Assembly: GCA_016712745.1 (NCBI GenBank)
Contig: JADJQN010000003.1
Coordinates: 434,001-498,000 of the forward strand
Origin: Sandaracinaceae bacterium
Lineage (GTDB): Bacteria; Myxococcota_A; Polyangia; Polyangiales; JADJQN01
Length of the DNA stretch: 64,000 nt
Direction of reading: 5' to 3'
A program made the translations under genes and the position numbers. The notes under the pieces were generated by a model. The model was not told the origin of the DNA. It saw nothing but the letters and a program-made list of their open reading frames with translations, and ran no database searches. Positions within the stretch are counted from its first letter, which is position 1, and each line of letters opens with the position of its first letter. Positions 42,971-51,566 of this stretch are shown piece by piece.

Positions 42971-43489
42971 TCAGGAATTGTCATCGATTCGACGCAGTTC
43001 GTCGTCGAGCTGATCGTCGTAAGCATCTTTCGGGACAGAGATCGCACCGTCATCCGCCACGCGGTCTTCCGCCCGCGTACGTCGGGTCCATACGCGCGCT
43101 AGCAAAAAGATCCCCAACGCCGACACGAGCATCGCGATTCCAACTATCTCCGGAACCGCATTGCGAGGCTCTCTTCCTTTAGGTACGGCGCGGATCCGCT
43201 CGCCAAAGCGGTCCGCAAAGTCGTCTTCTATCGCTGCTGCGCTCTCGCCCCGGGCAAGGCGCGTGCGAATTTCCGCGCGCAGCGAAGACGCCTCGGCCGA
43301 CTCGTGCACGTCCAGTGTTTGAACCCAACAGCAGGGAGCTAACAAGCGTATCTCGAGTGCTAGTGCGCGATCGGCTCGCACTTCGCTGTCCGATCTCGAA
43401 CCGCTCTCGCACGCTGCGAGCGCGCCCAATACAACGGCCACAAGGAGGTGGGCAAAGACACCGGAGCCGGATTTCACGAGCATACTCAC
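42971..43489 (-). CDS. CcmH/NrfF-like cytochrome c maturation protein with altered Cys motif
   Basis: 172 residues. The N-terminus ends in a lipobox-like sequence (VVLGALAACES) and a second helix lies near residues 112-132 (AVPEIVGIAMLVSALGIFLLARVW). The central domain resembles CcmH: ALEIRLLAPCCWVQTLDVHESAEASSLRAEIRTRLARGESAAAIEDDFADRFGERIRAVP. Normal CcmH has L-R-C-x2-C; here it is two neighbouring Cys (A-P-C-C-W). CcmH reduces apocytochrome thiols for heme attachment on the periplasmic side. The changed motif makes this role uncertain. The start is a GTG at 43489 overlapping the response regulator stop (GTGA), so it is coupled to the RegB/RegA-like pair. Confidence 0.75.
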   Translation of the reverse strand: MSMLVKSGSGVFAHLLVAVVLGALAACESGSRSDSEVRADRALALEIRLLAPCCWVQTLDVHESAEASSLRAEIRTRLARGESAAAIEDDFADRFGERIRAVPKGREPRNAVPEIVGIAMLVSALGIFLLARVWTRRTRAEDRVADDGAISVPKDAYDDQLDDELRRIDDNS

Positions 43490-44022
43490 CGCGCGCTCGG
43501 ACGCTTGGCGAGTTTGCGCTGGAGGGATCGGCGGTGCAACCCGAGCAAGGATGCGGCCTGCGTAATGTTCCCACCGCAGCTTACGAGCACCCGATCAATG
43601 TGCTCCCATTCCACGCGGTCGAGACTGGGAACAGTCGTCGGCGGAGGCTGCAACGACGGCGCTCCGGTGTGATCAAATGCGCTGATGATGTCGTCGATGT
43701 CCGCGGGCTTGGTCAGGTAGTGAGCCGCCCCGGAGCGGAGCGCATCAAGGGCGGTAGCGATGCTGCCATAGCCTGTAAGGACGACGATGCGTGTGGTCGC
43801 GTCGAGGTCGTGCAGCCGTCGAACAACATGCAGGCCGGAAATGCGAGGCATGCGCAGATCCACCACCGCGCACTCCGGTGTATCGAGTTCCGCTGAGCGG
43901 ATCGCCTCCTCAGCAGTCGCGACGCCTGCGGCTTCAAAACCACGCTGGCAAAGCGCTAGAACGAGGCGCTCGCGAAAGAGGTTCTCGTCATCAACAACTA
44001 GCACTGAGCGGCCGTCGCTCAT
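43486..44022 (-). CDS. RegA/PrrA/ActR-family response regulator
   Basis: 178 residues from the ATG at 44022 (MSDGRSVLVVDDEN). The receiver domain has the acidic pair (VVDDE), the phospho-acceptor Asp in CAVVDLRMPRISGLHVV, VVLTGYGSIATALDAL, and the Lys in YLTKPADIDDI. The C-terminal Fis-like helix-turn-helix, WEHIDRVLVSCGGNITQAASLLGLHRRSLQRKLAKR, is the highly conserved DNA-binding end of RegA/PrrA/ActR. Such regulators control respiration, photosynthesis, nitrogen fixation and hydrogen use according to redox state. ATGA overlap with the kinase gene and GTGA overlap with the CcmH-like gene, which itself fits a respiratory role. Confidence 0.93.
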   Translation of the reverse strand: MSDGRSVLVVDDENLFRERLVLALCQRGFEAAGVATAEEAIRSAELDTPECAVVDLRMPRISGLHVVRRLHDLDATTRIVVLTGYGSIATALDALRSGAAHYLTKPADIDDIISAFDHTGAPSLQPPPTTVPSLDRVEWEHIDRVLVSCGGNITQAASLLGLHRRSLQRKLAKRPSAR

Positions 44023-45335
44023 GCTCGGATGCTCCGACCAAGCGCATCGCGATCCATGCACAGCTCGACGTCGGTGCCGCCACCCTCACGAGCTCCAAAG
44101 CGCAGATGACCGCCAGTGCGCTCGGCGTAGGCCTGGGCAAGGTAAAGCCCAAGCCCAAGTCCACCGTGCGCGCTTTTCGTCGTCACGAACGGCTCGCCCA
44201 GTCGCGCTCGAATCGAATCGTGAAGCCCCGCTCCGCGATCGAGAATATGAAAAGAGAGCTGCTCTTCTAATCGTACGTTGAGATCAATCGGCGAGTCGAC
44301 GCAAGCGTCTTCCTGAGCGTCGAACGCATTTCGAATCAAGTTGTGCAGCATCTGCGTAAGCGTGCGAACAGGCGCAACGACAGCGCTTGCTGCGACCGTT
44401 TCGTTCGCATAGCGAACTCGCACATGCTGGTGCAGTTGTGGCGGCAGCACATTCATCAGCTCTTGGACGATCTGCCGAGGAGTGGTGCGCACCGGTATTT
44501 CACCAACCGATTCGCCAGCTCGTGACGAAAGCGCCGCGAGGATCTCGCGCGAGCGTGCAACCTCACGACAGATAAGCTGCGCATCGGACTGCAACGAAGC
44601 TTTGGGCCCGTCGTGCTCAATCGCAAGTGCAATTTCTTTCGCCGCCAGACCAATTGTGGCGAGTGGTGAGCCGAGCTCATGGGCGGCATTCGCGGAGAAA
44701 CTCGAAAGCGTGGCTAGGCGTTCGTTTTGAGCTGCGAGTTTGCTTATCGCAAGGAGCTTGCGATCGTGATCGCGGATGGCTCTGGAAACCTTGCCGACAA
44801 AATGTGCGACAAACGCCGCGGACAGCGCATAGGCCACCCACATGCCGATCAGATGTGCGGACCACTCGCCGCCGTGCCCGTGATGCATGCCCGGCTCGTG
44901 ATGCATCGAAGACGACGCGGCCACGAAGAAGAGCGAGGCGAATGCGACGACAGTAAGAAGCACGAGCGTCCATGCGAGCCGCGGCGGAAGCAGGAGCGCG
45001 GCGAGCGCAACATGCACAAGAAAGAAAACCGTGAACGGGTTCGCCGCAGCCCCTGACTTCGCCAACATCAGCGTCAGTACTGCGATATCGGTGACGAGTA
45101 CTGCCGGCAGGCGCCAACGCTCGTTCGCGCGATTCGGAAGCAGCATCAAGATCGCGTTCGTGACGGCCGTGAACGCGATAAGTCCCAACAGCGAGGCGTA
45201 GGGCAAGTCGATACCCAACACGATGGCGACGAAAAGGAGCGCGGACGACTGGCCCGCGACTGCTCCCCAGCGCAATCTCAAAAGCCAATCGAGCCCGAGC
45301 TGCTCGTCTGATTCGCCCGTCGCCGCAACGCCCAT
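44019..45335 (-). CDS. RegB/PrrB/ActS-like sensor histidine kinase
   Basis: 438 residues, six hydrophobic segments in the N-terminal 180 residues. The loop SGAAANPF (residues 94-101) aligns with the GGxxNPF quinone-binding heptad of RegB, with the second Gly replaced by Ala. A His/Met cluster (MHHEPGMHHGHGG, residues 144-156) sits in the loop before the last helix pair. The H-box AAHELGSPLATIGL has His219. The segment LICREVARSREIL has Ser where RegB has its redox-active Cys, though another Cys lies six residues before. N- and G-boxes follow (NLIRNAFDAQ, GGLGLGLYLAQAYAERTGGHL). It should phosphorylate the adjacent regulator. Confidence 0.9.
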   Translation of the reverse strand: MGVAATGESDEQLGLDWLLRLRWGAVAGQSSALLFVAIVLGIDLPYASLLGLIAFTAVTNAILMLLPNRANERWRLPAVLVTDIAVLTLMLAKSGAAANPFTVFFLVHVALAALLLPPRLAWTLVLLTVVAFASLFFVAASSSMHHEPGMHHGHGGEWSAHLIGMWVAYALSAAFVAHFVGKVSRAIRDHDRKLLAISKLAAQNERLATLSSFSANAAHELGSPLATIGLAAKEIALAIEHDGPKASLQSDAQLICREVARSREILAALSSRAGESVGEIPVRTTPRQIVQELMNVLPPQLHQHVRVRYANETVAASAVVAPVRTLTQMLHNLIRNAFDAQEDACVDSPIDLNVRLEEQLSFHILDRGAGLHDSIRARLGEPFVTTKSAHGGLGLGLYLAQAYAERTGGHLRFGAREGGGTDVELCMDRDALGRSIRA

Positions 45336-45400
45336 GGCCGTGTACTACTTCAGGTTCACGCGGAAGTCAGCGTGGCCTTTGGTCACGCTAAATCCAAAGC

Positions 45401-45676
45401 CTAAGGCGCGGATTGCGCATCGGTCGCTGCATCAGCGAGGTCGGTGCATAGCGCAAAGCAGCTTGTGTGCATCGCCTCGCATTGCGCGTCGGTGTGCGAG
45501 GGGTCTTCAGCGTACTCATGGCATTCGTGGATAGGTCCGCTTCCCGTATCGAACGGATGGCAGGTCTCGGCGAGCTCGTCGCACGCGGGCTTTCCCGCGG
45601 GAGCTGCGTCGTCTGAGCACGCGGTGGCCGCGAGTGAGAAACCCAATGCGATTGTAAGAAGAACGCTGCGCGTCAT
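45401..45676 (-). CDS. Small Cys-rich lipoprotein
   Basis: 91 residues from the ATG at 45676 (gaggtg five bases upstream). MTRSVLLTIALGFSLAATAC is a lipoprotein signal. The mature part has seven more Cys (PACDELAETCHPF, IHECHEYAED, AQCEAMHTSCFALCTD), with several His, and could bind metal or be disulfide-linked. Spacing CDELAETCHPFDTGSGP...CHEYA resembles other small myxobacterial lipoproteins. It is 65 bases upstream of the kinase gene on the same strand and may be cotranscribed, or have its own promoter after the OmpA gene. Confidence 0.8.
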   Translation of the reverse strand: MTRSVLLTIALGFSLAATACSDDAAPAGKPACDELAETCHPFDTGSGPIHECHEYAEDPSHTDAQCEAMHTSCFALCTDLADAATDAQSAP

Positions 45677-45734
45677 AAACACCTCAGAACCGGCCTAACA
45701 CGCCATCGCGCGAGTTGCCCCATTGTTACGCCAC

Positions 45735-45759
45735 GCGCGACAAAATGCCGCGCCTGCCG
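45735..45759 (-). terminator. Hairpin downstream of the OmpA gene
   Basis: Minus strand gcgcggc-atttt-gtcgcgc, seven pairs including a G-T pair. 22 of 25 bases match the hairpin at 42920-42944 downstream of the CcmH-like gene. No long T run, so termination is only likely, not certain. Confidence 0.35.
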
Positions 45760-45770
45760 CTTGGCGATTA

Positions 45771-48041
45771 CTACTCCGCGGCGGGTGCCGCGGCTGCCTG
45801 TTCCAAGATAATGAACTGCGAGCGACGGTTGCGCGCGCGGTTGCCAGGCGTGATGTTCGGCACGAGCGGACGCGTGCTGCCGTAGCCGTGCGACTCGAGG
45901 CGGCTCGAATCGACACCGTTTTGGATCAACCACACACGCACGGCATCGGCACGGCCTTGTGAAAGCGCCATGTTGTGTTCAGCGCCGCCGACGTTGTCGG
46001 TGTGGCCCTGAATCTCGATCTTGGTGAGCTGCGGGTTGTGAATGATGACGTCCGCGATCTCAGCGAGGAGCGGGAAGCTCGTCGGATCGATCGTGTCGCT
46101 GTTGGTCGTGAAGTTGATCTGACGGCGGATCACGATTTCGCGGCGATTGATGGTGACGGTCGAGCGACGCGGGCGCGTTACGACCGTGATCTCGGCGTTG
46201 GTCGTTTCGCGCGGGCGAACGTCGAAGTTCGCGAGCTTGATGAGGAAGCCTTCGGCTTCGATGCGAACCTGATAGCTACCCGGCGTCAGGTCGTTGACGT
46301 TGAAGTTACCGGAGACATCCGTGGTCGTGGAACGCGGCGTCGGACCGGTGATGGTGACGGTGCCGCCAACGACGGCAGCATCGGTATCGCTGACAACGTG
46401 GCCGTGGACAATGCCAAGGCGCGGCAACGCGTTGAGCTCGCAGCGCACTTCGACGAGACCACCTTCGGCGGCAATCGTCGCTGCGCATGCGCCCGGATTG
46501 TATTCGGGATGGCTGATCTCGAACTGAACGTCACCCGGATCAAGCTCGTAGGTCGTGAACGAGCCGTCGGCTGCTGTCGATTGCGCCGTGAGGTCGCGAC
46601 CTGTGAACCGGACGATTGCGCCGGCGACAGGTGTGCCCGCGCCCTGTTCGATCACGATGCCGTGCACGCGGCCCTTCACGGGCGGCGGGATGCGAACTTC
46701 GACGGTGCGTTCGACTTCGCGGATGACCGGTTCTACAACCGGCGGGCGCGTGTCGTAGGCCCACGAAAGTCCGAGCATCACATCGTAGGGAGCCGTCGGG
46801 GCAAGCTCGCGCACGAACGTCGAGGTGCCCGTGAGGCCAACGTCGACAGCAGCGAATGCAGCGAGGCCGCGCACGGGCGGCAACACGCGCACGCCGATGG
46901 TCAGCGTCTGCGGGAAGGATGAAAAGCCTTGCTTGTCGAGGCAGCCGTCCGTGCCTGCGGCCGGGTCGGCACTGCCAGCGGCGGGGATGTACAAGCAGTT
47001 ATAACCTTGTCGATTGACGGGAATACCGAGGCGCCATTCGAGAATCGGATTGATGTAAAAGTCTGTCGCAGCGCGAAGCGGCGCTTCGAAACCAACACCG
47101 ATGGTGAAACGATCGGTGCGATTGATGCCAAGCGCAAAACGCTCGACGCGCGAAAGGAGGTGACGCTCCTCGTCGGCAAAGCTGCGGCGATCTGCGGGCA
47201 ATGCGTCGTAGCGAGCTTGCTCCGTGTCCGAGATAAGCTGCGACGAGTTGTCGAGGAAGTACTGCAAGTTCAAGCGCGCAATGAGCGGCAAGGGGTTGGC
47301 CAGATGGCGAAAATCGGCGGTCGCGTTCGCGCGGAAGCCCATGCTGGTACTGCGGCCGACAAGGCCGATATCACCGACGGTGTTCAAGAGCGAAAGGCTC
47401 AAATCACCACCGACCGTCAACCACGGCAGCACGCCATAGAACGCTTTCGCACCGAGCACCGTATCGCCGAGCACTTGGAAGAGCTGCGGGTTCTCGGTGT
47501 TGTTCGAGTTCGCATACGCCGAGATGCTGGCGTAGGCCTCGAGAAAGCTCAGCGGCGACCACGACAGCGTCAGCGCACCGCCGATGTGCTTGTTCGAATC
47601 GTTCGTGTTCAGGAAGCTCGATGCCGAAAAGAAATCGAGTGCGAGCTGCGTCCGAAAGGTTCCGACCGGGGGCGCTGCTGCGTCCACGATGTGGATACCA
47701 CCCGACGGGCCGCCAAACGTGTTGTGAAGTCGGAAACCTTCATCGCGCAGCGCTTGCTCGTCGGTGACCGGCGCGGCTTCTGCAGGTGTCTCTTCGTCCT
47801 CTGCGGGCGCGGCGGTTTCCCCGTCCATCGCAGCGGCCTCATCGTCTGCGCTTGCAGGCGCCGCGGTGTCTGTCGTCGCGGGTGCATCGGCCGCGGCGGG
47901 CGCGGCAGTCGGCGCGGGTGCCGGCGTAGCAGGCTCGTCAAACTCGTCTTCGAAGTCGTCTTGAGCGAAGACCGCGGCCGGCGCTGCGAGCGCCAACAGA
48001 AGAGAGAGGCTGAGACAGAACCCTTGAAAAGCTGCGCGCAT
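45771..48041 (-). CDS. Large OmpA-family outer-membrane protein with regulatory-like Ig domains
   Basis: 756 residues. A signal peptide (residues 1-26) is followed by a 75-residue Ala/Pro/Glu-rich linker. Then comes a beta-barrel-like domain of about 350 residues (GTFRTQLALDFFSASSFLN, WLTVGGDLSLSLLNTVGDI, TIGVGFEAPLRAATDFYINPILEWRLGIP). Two carboxypeptidase-regulatory-like Ig folds follow (VKGRVHGIVIEQGAGTPVAGAIV and GIVHGHVVSDTDAAVVGGTVTI). The last 120 residues are an OmpA domain (FPLLAEIADVIIHNPQLTKIEIQGHTDNVGG, NMALSQGRADAVRVWLIQNGV) that binds peptidoglycan. It links the outer membrane to the wall and is likely abundant. The upstream start at 48041 has ggag-like bases. Confidence 0.93.
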   Translation of the reverse strand: MRAAFQGFCLSLSLLLALAAPAAVFAQDDFEDEFDEPATPAPAPTAAPAAADAPATTDTAAPASADDEAAAMDGETAAPAEDEETPAEAAPVTDEQALRDEGFRLHNTFGGPSGGIHIVDAAAPPVGTFRTQLALDFFSASSFLNTNDSNKHIGGALTLSWSPLSFLEAYASISAYANSNNTENPQLFQVLGDTVLGAKAFYGVLPWLTVGGDLSLSLLNTVGDIGLVGRSTSMGFRANATADFRHLANPLPLIARLNLQYFLDNSSQLISDTEQARYDALPADRRSFADEERHLLSRVERFALGINRTDRFTIGVGFEAPLRAATDFYINPILEWRLGIPVNRQGYNCLYIPAAGSADPAAGTDGCLDKQGFSSFPQTLTIGVRVLPPVRGLAAFAAVDVGLTGTSTFVRELAPTAPYDVMLGLSWAYDTRPPVVEPVIREVERTVEVRIPPPVKGRVHGIVIEQGAGTPVAGAIVRFTGRDLTAQSTAADGSFTTYELDPGDVQFEISHPEYNPGACAATIAAEGGLVEVRCELNALPRLGIVHGHVVSDTDAAVVGGTVTITGPTPRSTTTDVSGNFNVNDLTPGSYQVRIEAEGFLIKLANFDVRPRETTNAEITVVTRPRRSTVTINRREIVIRRQINFTTNSDTIDPTSFPLLAEIADVIIHNPQLTKIEIQGHTDNVGGAEHNMALSQGRADAVRVWLIQNGVDSSRLESHGYGSTRPLVPNITPGNRARNRRSQFIILEQAAAAPAAE

Positions 48042-48245
48042 CCCGTGCTCCTTAAAAAGGTAAGAGGGCTCGTACTGCTCGCCTTATGACCCCTGACCCG
48101 CGGACGTGTAATACAACGTGAATTGTGTTTCGTCCAAGGCAGTTACCACAAGAATTCGGCGTGAATCCCGGATGATGCCGAACTTAGCCCCTGGGGGAGG
48201 CCGTTTCGACTTCGGTTCATGGACCGGGACTTCAGTAAGTGGAAA

Positions 48246-48584
48246 TCAGCGACCGCTCGAGACGATCAATGAAACGCTGCCATTTGGCGCGATCATGACG
48301 GTACGCGGAGCGGGAGCCGGGCCTGATGAAGGCCGAAAGGTCACGGTATGCATCCCGCCCGGCACCCCGGCGATCTGACAGGTTCCTGCGTGGGTTTGGC
48401 AGGAAAACGAGGCTGAACCGCCGCTCGCGCCCGTCAGAACGACCGTTCCGTCCGCAGGGCTGCCATTCTGATTGCGCACCTGCACCGTCACCGTCGCCTC
48501 GGCGAACGCGACATTGCCAAATAGGCCCAAAAGCAGAGCACCGCAGAGAATGGTCAGGGCGCGTGCTGGTCGGCTGTGGCTCAT
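48246..48584 (-). CDS. Small secreted protein, Ig-like
   Basis: 112 residues (the ATG at 48584 with agga six bases upstream; the ATG at 48590 is too close to it). The signal peptide is ARALTILCGALLLGLFGNVAFA. The mature part, TVTVQVRNQNGSPADGTVVLTGASGG, and GTCQIAGVPGGMHTVTFRP are like a carboxypeptidase-regulatory/CarboxypepD_reg strand pattern. Two Cys (SCQTHAGTC) may form a disulfide. Probably a surface or periplasmic protein. Divergent from the sulfatase-fold gene. Confidence 0.8.
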   Translation of the reverse strand: MSHSRPARALTILCGALLLGLFGNVAFAEATVTVQVRNQNGSPADGTVVLTGASGGSASFSCQTHAGTCQIAGVPGGMHTVTFRPSSGPAPAPRTVMIAPNGSVSLIVSSGR

Positions 48585-48712
48585 AATCATTTCCTAAATA
48601 CGACAGACGGAATCGGATGCGTGCCGATTCATGACCCGAGACTAACCAATTCTGCAAGAAAGGGCGTGCCCGATTTCTGGCGGTCCGATCGGACTTTGAT
48701 AAGGTCGGGCAC

Positions 48713-51025
48713 ATGATCCGCTCGAAACTATGGGTGTTTTGCCTCGCTCTCGCGATTGCTGGCTGTAGCTCGGCCTACGCAGACCCGCCGCACCAGCAGG
48801 CTGCGCCGCAGCGCCAAGTCGCAGCCCCGACTGCTGCGGCACGCCCAGCCCCCACGCCCACGCCTTCCGGACGCGCAGCACGCGTGCGATACGATCTCGC
48901 GCATCATGTGGCGCGCGCGGAGTTGCGGTTCGGCACGACACTTGTTGAAGACTTCGGAGTTGCCGGCGGATCGAAGTACACGCTCGGCGGTTGGCTGACG
49001 AACACCGGTGAGGATCGTGTCGTCGATGGCACGAGCGCGATGTTGCTCCCCGGCAGCAGCGCGAAGATCACGGTCCCGTCGGAGAGCACCGAGGCTGCCA
49101 CGATCACGATTCGCGCGCGCACCTTTCGCGCAGACACTGTTCGCTTTTATGTGAACGGCACCGAGCGCGGCAACGCAGCATTCACGGGTCGCGAGTTCGA
49201 AACGATTCACCTGACCTTGCCTGCTGGTGTTCTGTCGCGCGGTGAGAATGTTTTGCAGCTTCGTGCGAGCGGCGTCGTGAGCGTGGCGGGCGGCGGACGT
49301 GCAAGCGTGGCGCTCGACTGGCTCGCGTTGTCGGCAGCCCCTTTGCCCGACACCTTCGCGCCGCCAGCGCCGGATGCGTTGATGACGACCGCGTCGACCG
49401 AGTCCGCGTTGCACGTGCCCGCCGGATGGTCGCTCGGCTACGCGTTCGAAGTTCCCGACCACGCGCGTCTTCGCTTTGCTGCGAAGGGCGGAGCAAGCGC
49501 ACGCGCGGAGGTCACGATTGTTCGCGATGACGGTGCACCGGTTGCCTTGCCGCCTACGCAGGCATCCACGAATGGCACGCCGGCCGATCTCGATCTAAAC
49601 GCCTATTCAGGGCAAATTGTTCGCGTCGATGTGCGCACGAACGGCGGCGAAGCGGCGATTGTGAATCCGCAGATCGTTACGCTCGACGCAACTGTCGCAG
49701 CCACGGCACCGCGTCCTACCAACGTTCTCGTTTACCTCATCGACACGATGCGCGCCGACAAGTTGCGGCCAATCAATCCCGAATCGCGCGTCCAGACTCC
49801 TGGGCTCACGCAGTTCGTCGAGGGCGCTGCGATCATGATGGGCGCTCACACGCAAGAGAACTGGACCAAGCCCAGCGTCGCCACACTTCTTTCATCGTTA
49901 ATGCCGTGGCAGCACAACGCGATCACCACCGAGGCCGTTGTGCCGCAGAGCGTGCGTCTAGCGCCGGAAATACTTTCCGACCACGGATTTTACACCGGCG
50001 CATTTATCGCGAACGGGTACGTTTCGGATCGCTTCGGTTTCCGTCAGGGTTGGACCACATATCGCAACTACGTGCGCGAGGGCCGCAACACGCCGGCGCA
50101 GTTTGTGGCCGCTGACGTTCTGTCATGGCTCGACGGAAGGCCGGCCGAGAAGCCTTTCTTCTTGTACGTCCACACGATCGATCCACACGTTCCGTACCGA
50201 CCGCCGCATCAGTTCCTCTCGATGTACGACGCGCAGGCCTATAACGGCGTGGTCGATTTTACGCACGACGGCGCGTTGCTCGAGAAGATCAAGATTGGCC
50301 AGGTTCAACTGAACGCGCGCGATCGCGTCCACCTTCAAGCGCTGTATGACGGTGAGATCTCCTATCACGACGTGCACTTCAACTCGATCATCGAAGGCCT
50401 GACGCGCCGCGGTCTCAACGACAACACGATGGTGATTGTCACTGCCGATCACGGCGAGGAGTTCTGGGATCACGGTTCTGTGGGCCACGGACACAGCGTG
50501 TACGAGGAGCTTCTGCACATTCCGATGTTCGTGCGTTTGCCGGGCGTAACGCACGGCGCGACGCGCGTTCCGGATGCAGTGGGTCTTGTCGATGTTTTGC
50601 CGACGGTGCTCGAAGCGCTCGGACAGCCGATCCCCGAAGACCTCGCGGGTCACTCCTTCCTGCGCACGCTTACCGGCGAAGGTCAGGATGCGCCGCGGGT
50701 CGCCGTCTCTGGCTTCATGGAAGGCTGGCGCACCTGTGCGGTGGGTCGCCTCAAGTTCATTCAGCGCACCGCCGAGCGCGAGATCCTCTACAACTTGAGC
50801 GCAGACCCGCACGAGCAGACCGATATCGCCGACTCGCATCCAATCGCGGTGCGCTATATGCGCGGTCTGCTCGGCCTGGCGCTTGCCGCTAGCGACACCG
50901 ACAGCACGCAACGTGTGGCCACTGCACGACGCCCTGTCGTTCACACGCAAGAGACCACGACAATCGACGCGGAAACAGAAAGCCAGTTGCGCGCGCTTGG
51001 GTATGTTGGTAGTTCGCGTCGCTAG
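48713..51025 (+). CDS. Sulfatase-fold lipoprotein (alkaline phosphatase superfamily)
   Basis: 770 residues. The signal MIRSKLWVFCLALAIAGC ends in a lipobox. Residues 30-330 look like two carbohydrate-binding beta domains. The C-terminal half follows the sulfatase fold: NVLVYLIDTMRADKLRP (metal Asp pair), YVHTIDPHVPYRPPHQF, MVIVTADHGEEFWDHGSVGHGHSVYEE (metal Asp-His) and LVDVLPTVLEALGQP. The place where sulfatases carry C/S-x-P-S-R reads ENWTKPSVATLLSSL, with Thr instead of Cys and no Arg. So it cannot carry formylglycine, and is rather a phosphatase or phosphotransferase-like member. Located in the outer membrane. Its stop is five bases before the SET-domain gene. Confidence 0.85.
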   Translation: MIRSKLWVFCLALAIAGCSSAYADPPHQQAAPQRQVAAPTAAARPAPTPTPSGRAARVRYDLAHHVARAELRFGTTLVEDFGVAGGSKYTLGGWLTNTGEDRVVDGTSAMLLPGSSAKITVPSESTEAATITIRARTFRADTVRFYVNGTERGNAAFTGREFETIHLTLPAGVLSRGENVLQLRASGVVSVAGGGRASVALDWLALSAAPLPDTFAPPAPDALMTTASTESALHVPAGWSLGYAFEVPDHARLRFAAKGGASARAEVTIVRDDGAPVALPPTQASTNGTPADLDLNAYSGQIVRVDVRTNGGEAAIVNPQIVTLDATVAATAPRPTNVLVYLIDTMRADKLRPINPESRVQTPGLTQFVEGAAIMMGAHTQENWTKPSVATLLSSLMPWQHNAITTEAVVPQSVRLAPEILSDHGFYTGAFIANGYVSDRFGFRQGWTTYRNYVREGRNTPAQFVAADVLSWLDGRPAEKPFFLYVHTIDPHVPYRPPHQFLSMYDAQAYNGVVDFTHDGALLEKIKIGQVQLNARDRVHLQALYDGEISYHDVHFNSIIEGLTRRGLNDNTMVIVTADHGEEFWDHGSVGHGHSVYEELLHIPMFVRLPGVTHGATRVPDAVGLVDVLPTVLEALGQPIPEDLAGHSFLRTLTGEGQDAPRVAVSGFMEGWRTCAVGRLKFIQRTAEREILYNLSADPHEQTDIADSHPIAVRYMRGLLGLALAASDTDSTQRVATARRPVVHTQETTTIDAETESQLRALGYVGSSRR

Positions 51026-51030
51026 AAACC

Positions 51031-51525
51031 GTGGCACTCCTCGAAAAATTCCTAGTCATTCGTCGTTCGCTCATTCCCAACGCCGGCAAAGGCCTGTTCA
51101 CGAAAGTGGATGTCCCTAAAGGCACCGTGATTGTCGAATACAAAGGCAATCTCGAACGCTGGAACGACATCAAAGAAGACGACGGAGAAAATTCGTACAT
51201 CTTCAAAATCAACAATCGCTGGGCCGTCGACGCGCTTCCACTGAAGAAGACCTTCGGTCGCTACGCCAACGACGCACGCGGAAGCGGCCGTGCCAATGGC
51301 CTGCGCAACAACGCCGAGTACATCGTCAAAGGCTTGAAGGTCTACATCAAGTCCACGCGTAAAATTTACGCCGGCGGAGAAATCTGCGTCGACTACGGCC
51401 GCGAGTACTGGCAACTCGACCGCAAATACGCCGCCGAGAAACTCGAAGCCGCCAAAGCGAAAGCCAAAGAGCGCGCAAAGAATAACGCCGCGAAGAAGAC
51501 CGTCGCGAAGAAGAACAAGCGCTGA
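51031..51525 (+). CDS. SET-domain protein with Lys/Ala-rich histone-H1-like tail
   Basis: 164 residues; the GTG at 51031 follows the sulfatase-fold stop by five bases. Residues 7-120 are a SET domain: IPNAGKGLFTKVDVPKGTVIVEY (SAM-binding G-x-G), YIFKINNRWAVDA, RYANDARGSGRANGLRNNAEY (N-H-like motif region with Asn) and GGEICVDYGREYW (Y-G motif). The tail, EAAKAKAKERAKNNAAKKTVAKKNK, is Lys/Ala-rich like bacterial histone H1-type proteins. SET proteins methylate lysine in proteins; bacterial targets are mostly unknown. A nucleoid protein or its own tail are candidate targets (inference). Confidence 0.9.
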   Translation: MALLEKFLVIRRSLIPNAGKGLFTKVDVPKGTVIVEYKGNLERWNDIKEDDGENSYIFKINNRWAVDALPLKKTFGRYANDARGSGRANGLRNNAEYIVKGLKVYIKSTRKIYAGGEICVDYGREYWQLDRKYAAEKLEAAKAKAKERAKNNAAKKTVAKKNKR

Positions 51526-51566
51526 CGTGTCGATCGATTGGCTTGCTGCGCGCTTCGGGTGGGCTT

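Noticed and set aside
46929..48089. 386-codon open frame on the plus strand opposite the OmpA gene
   Set aside because: An Arg/Val-rich shadow caused by GC-biased third codon positions; the minus-strand gene has a signal peptide and an OmpA domain.
48713..51025. Formylglycine-dependent sulfatase
   Set aside because: The C/S-x-P-S-R signature is replaced by T-K-P-S-V, so a true sulfatase is unlikely even though the fold matches.
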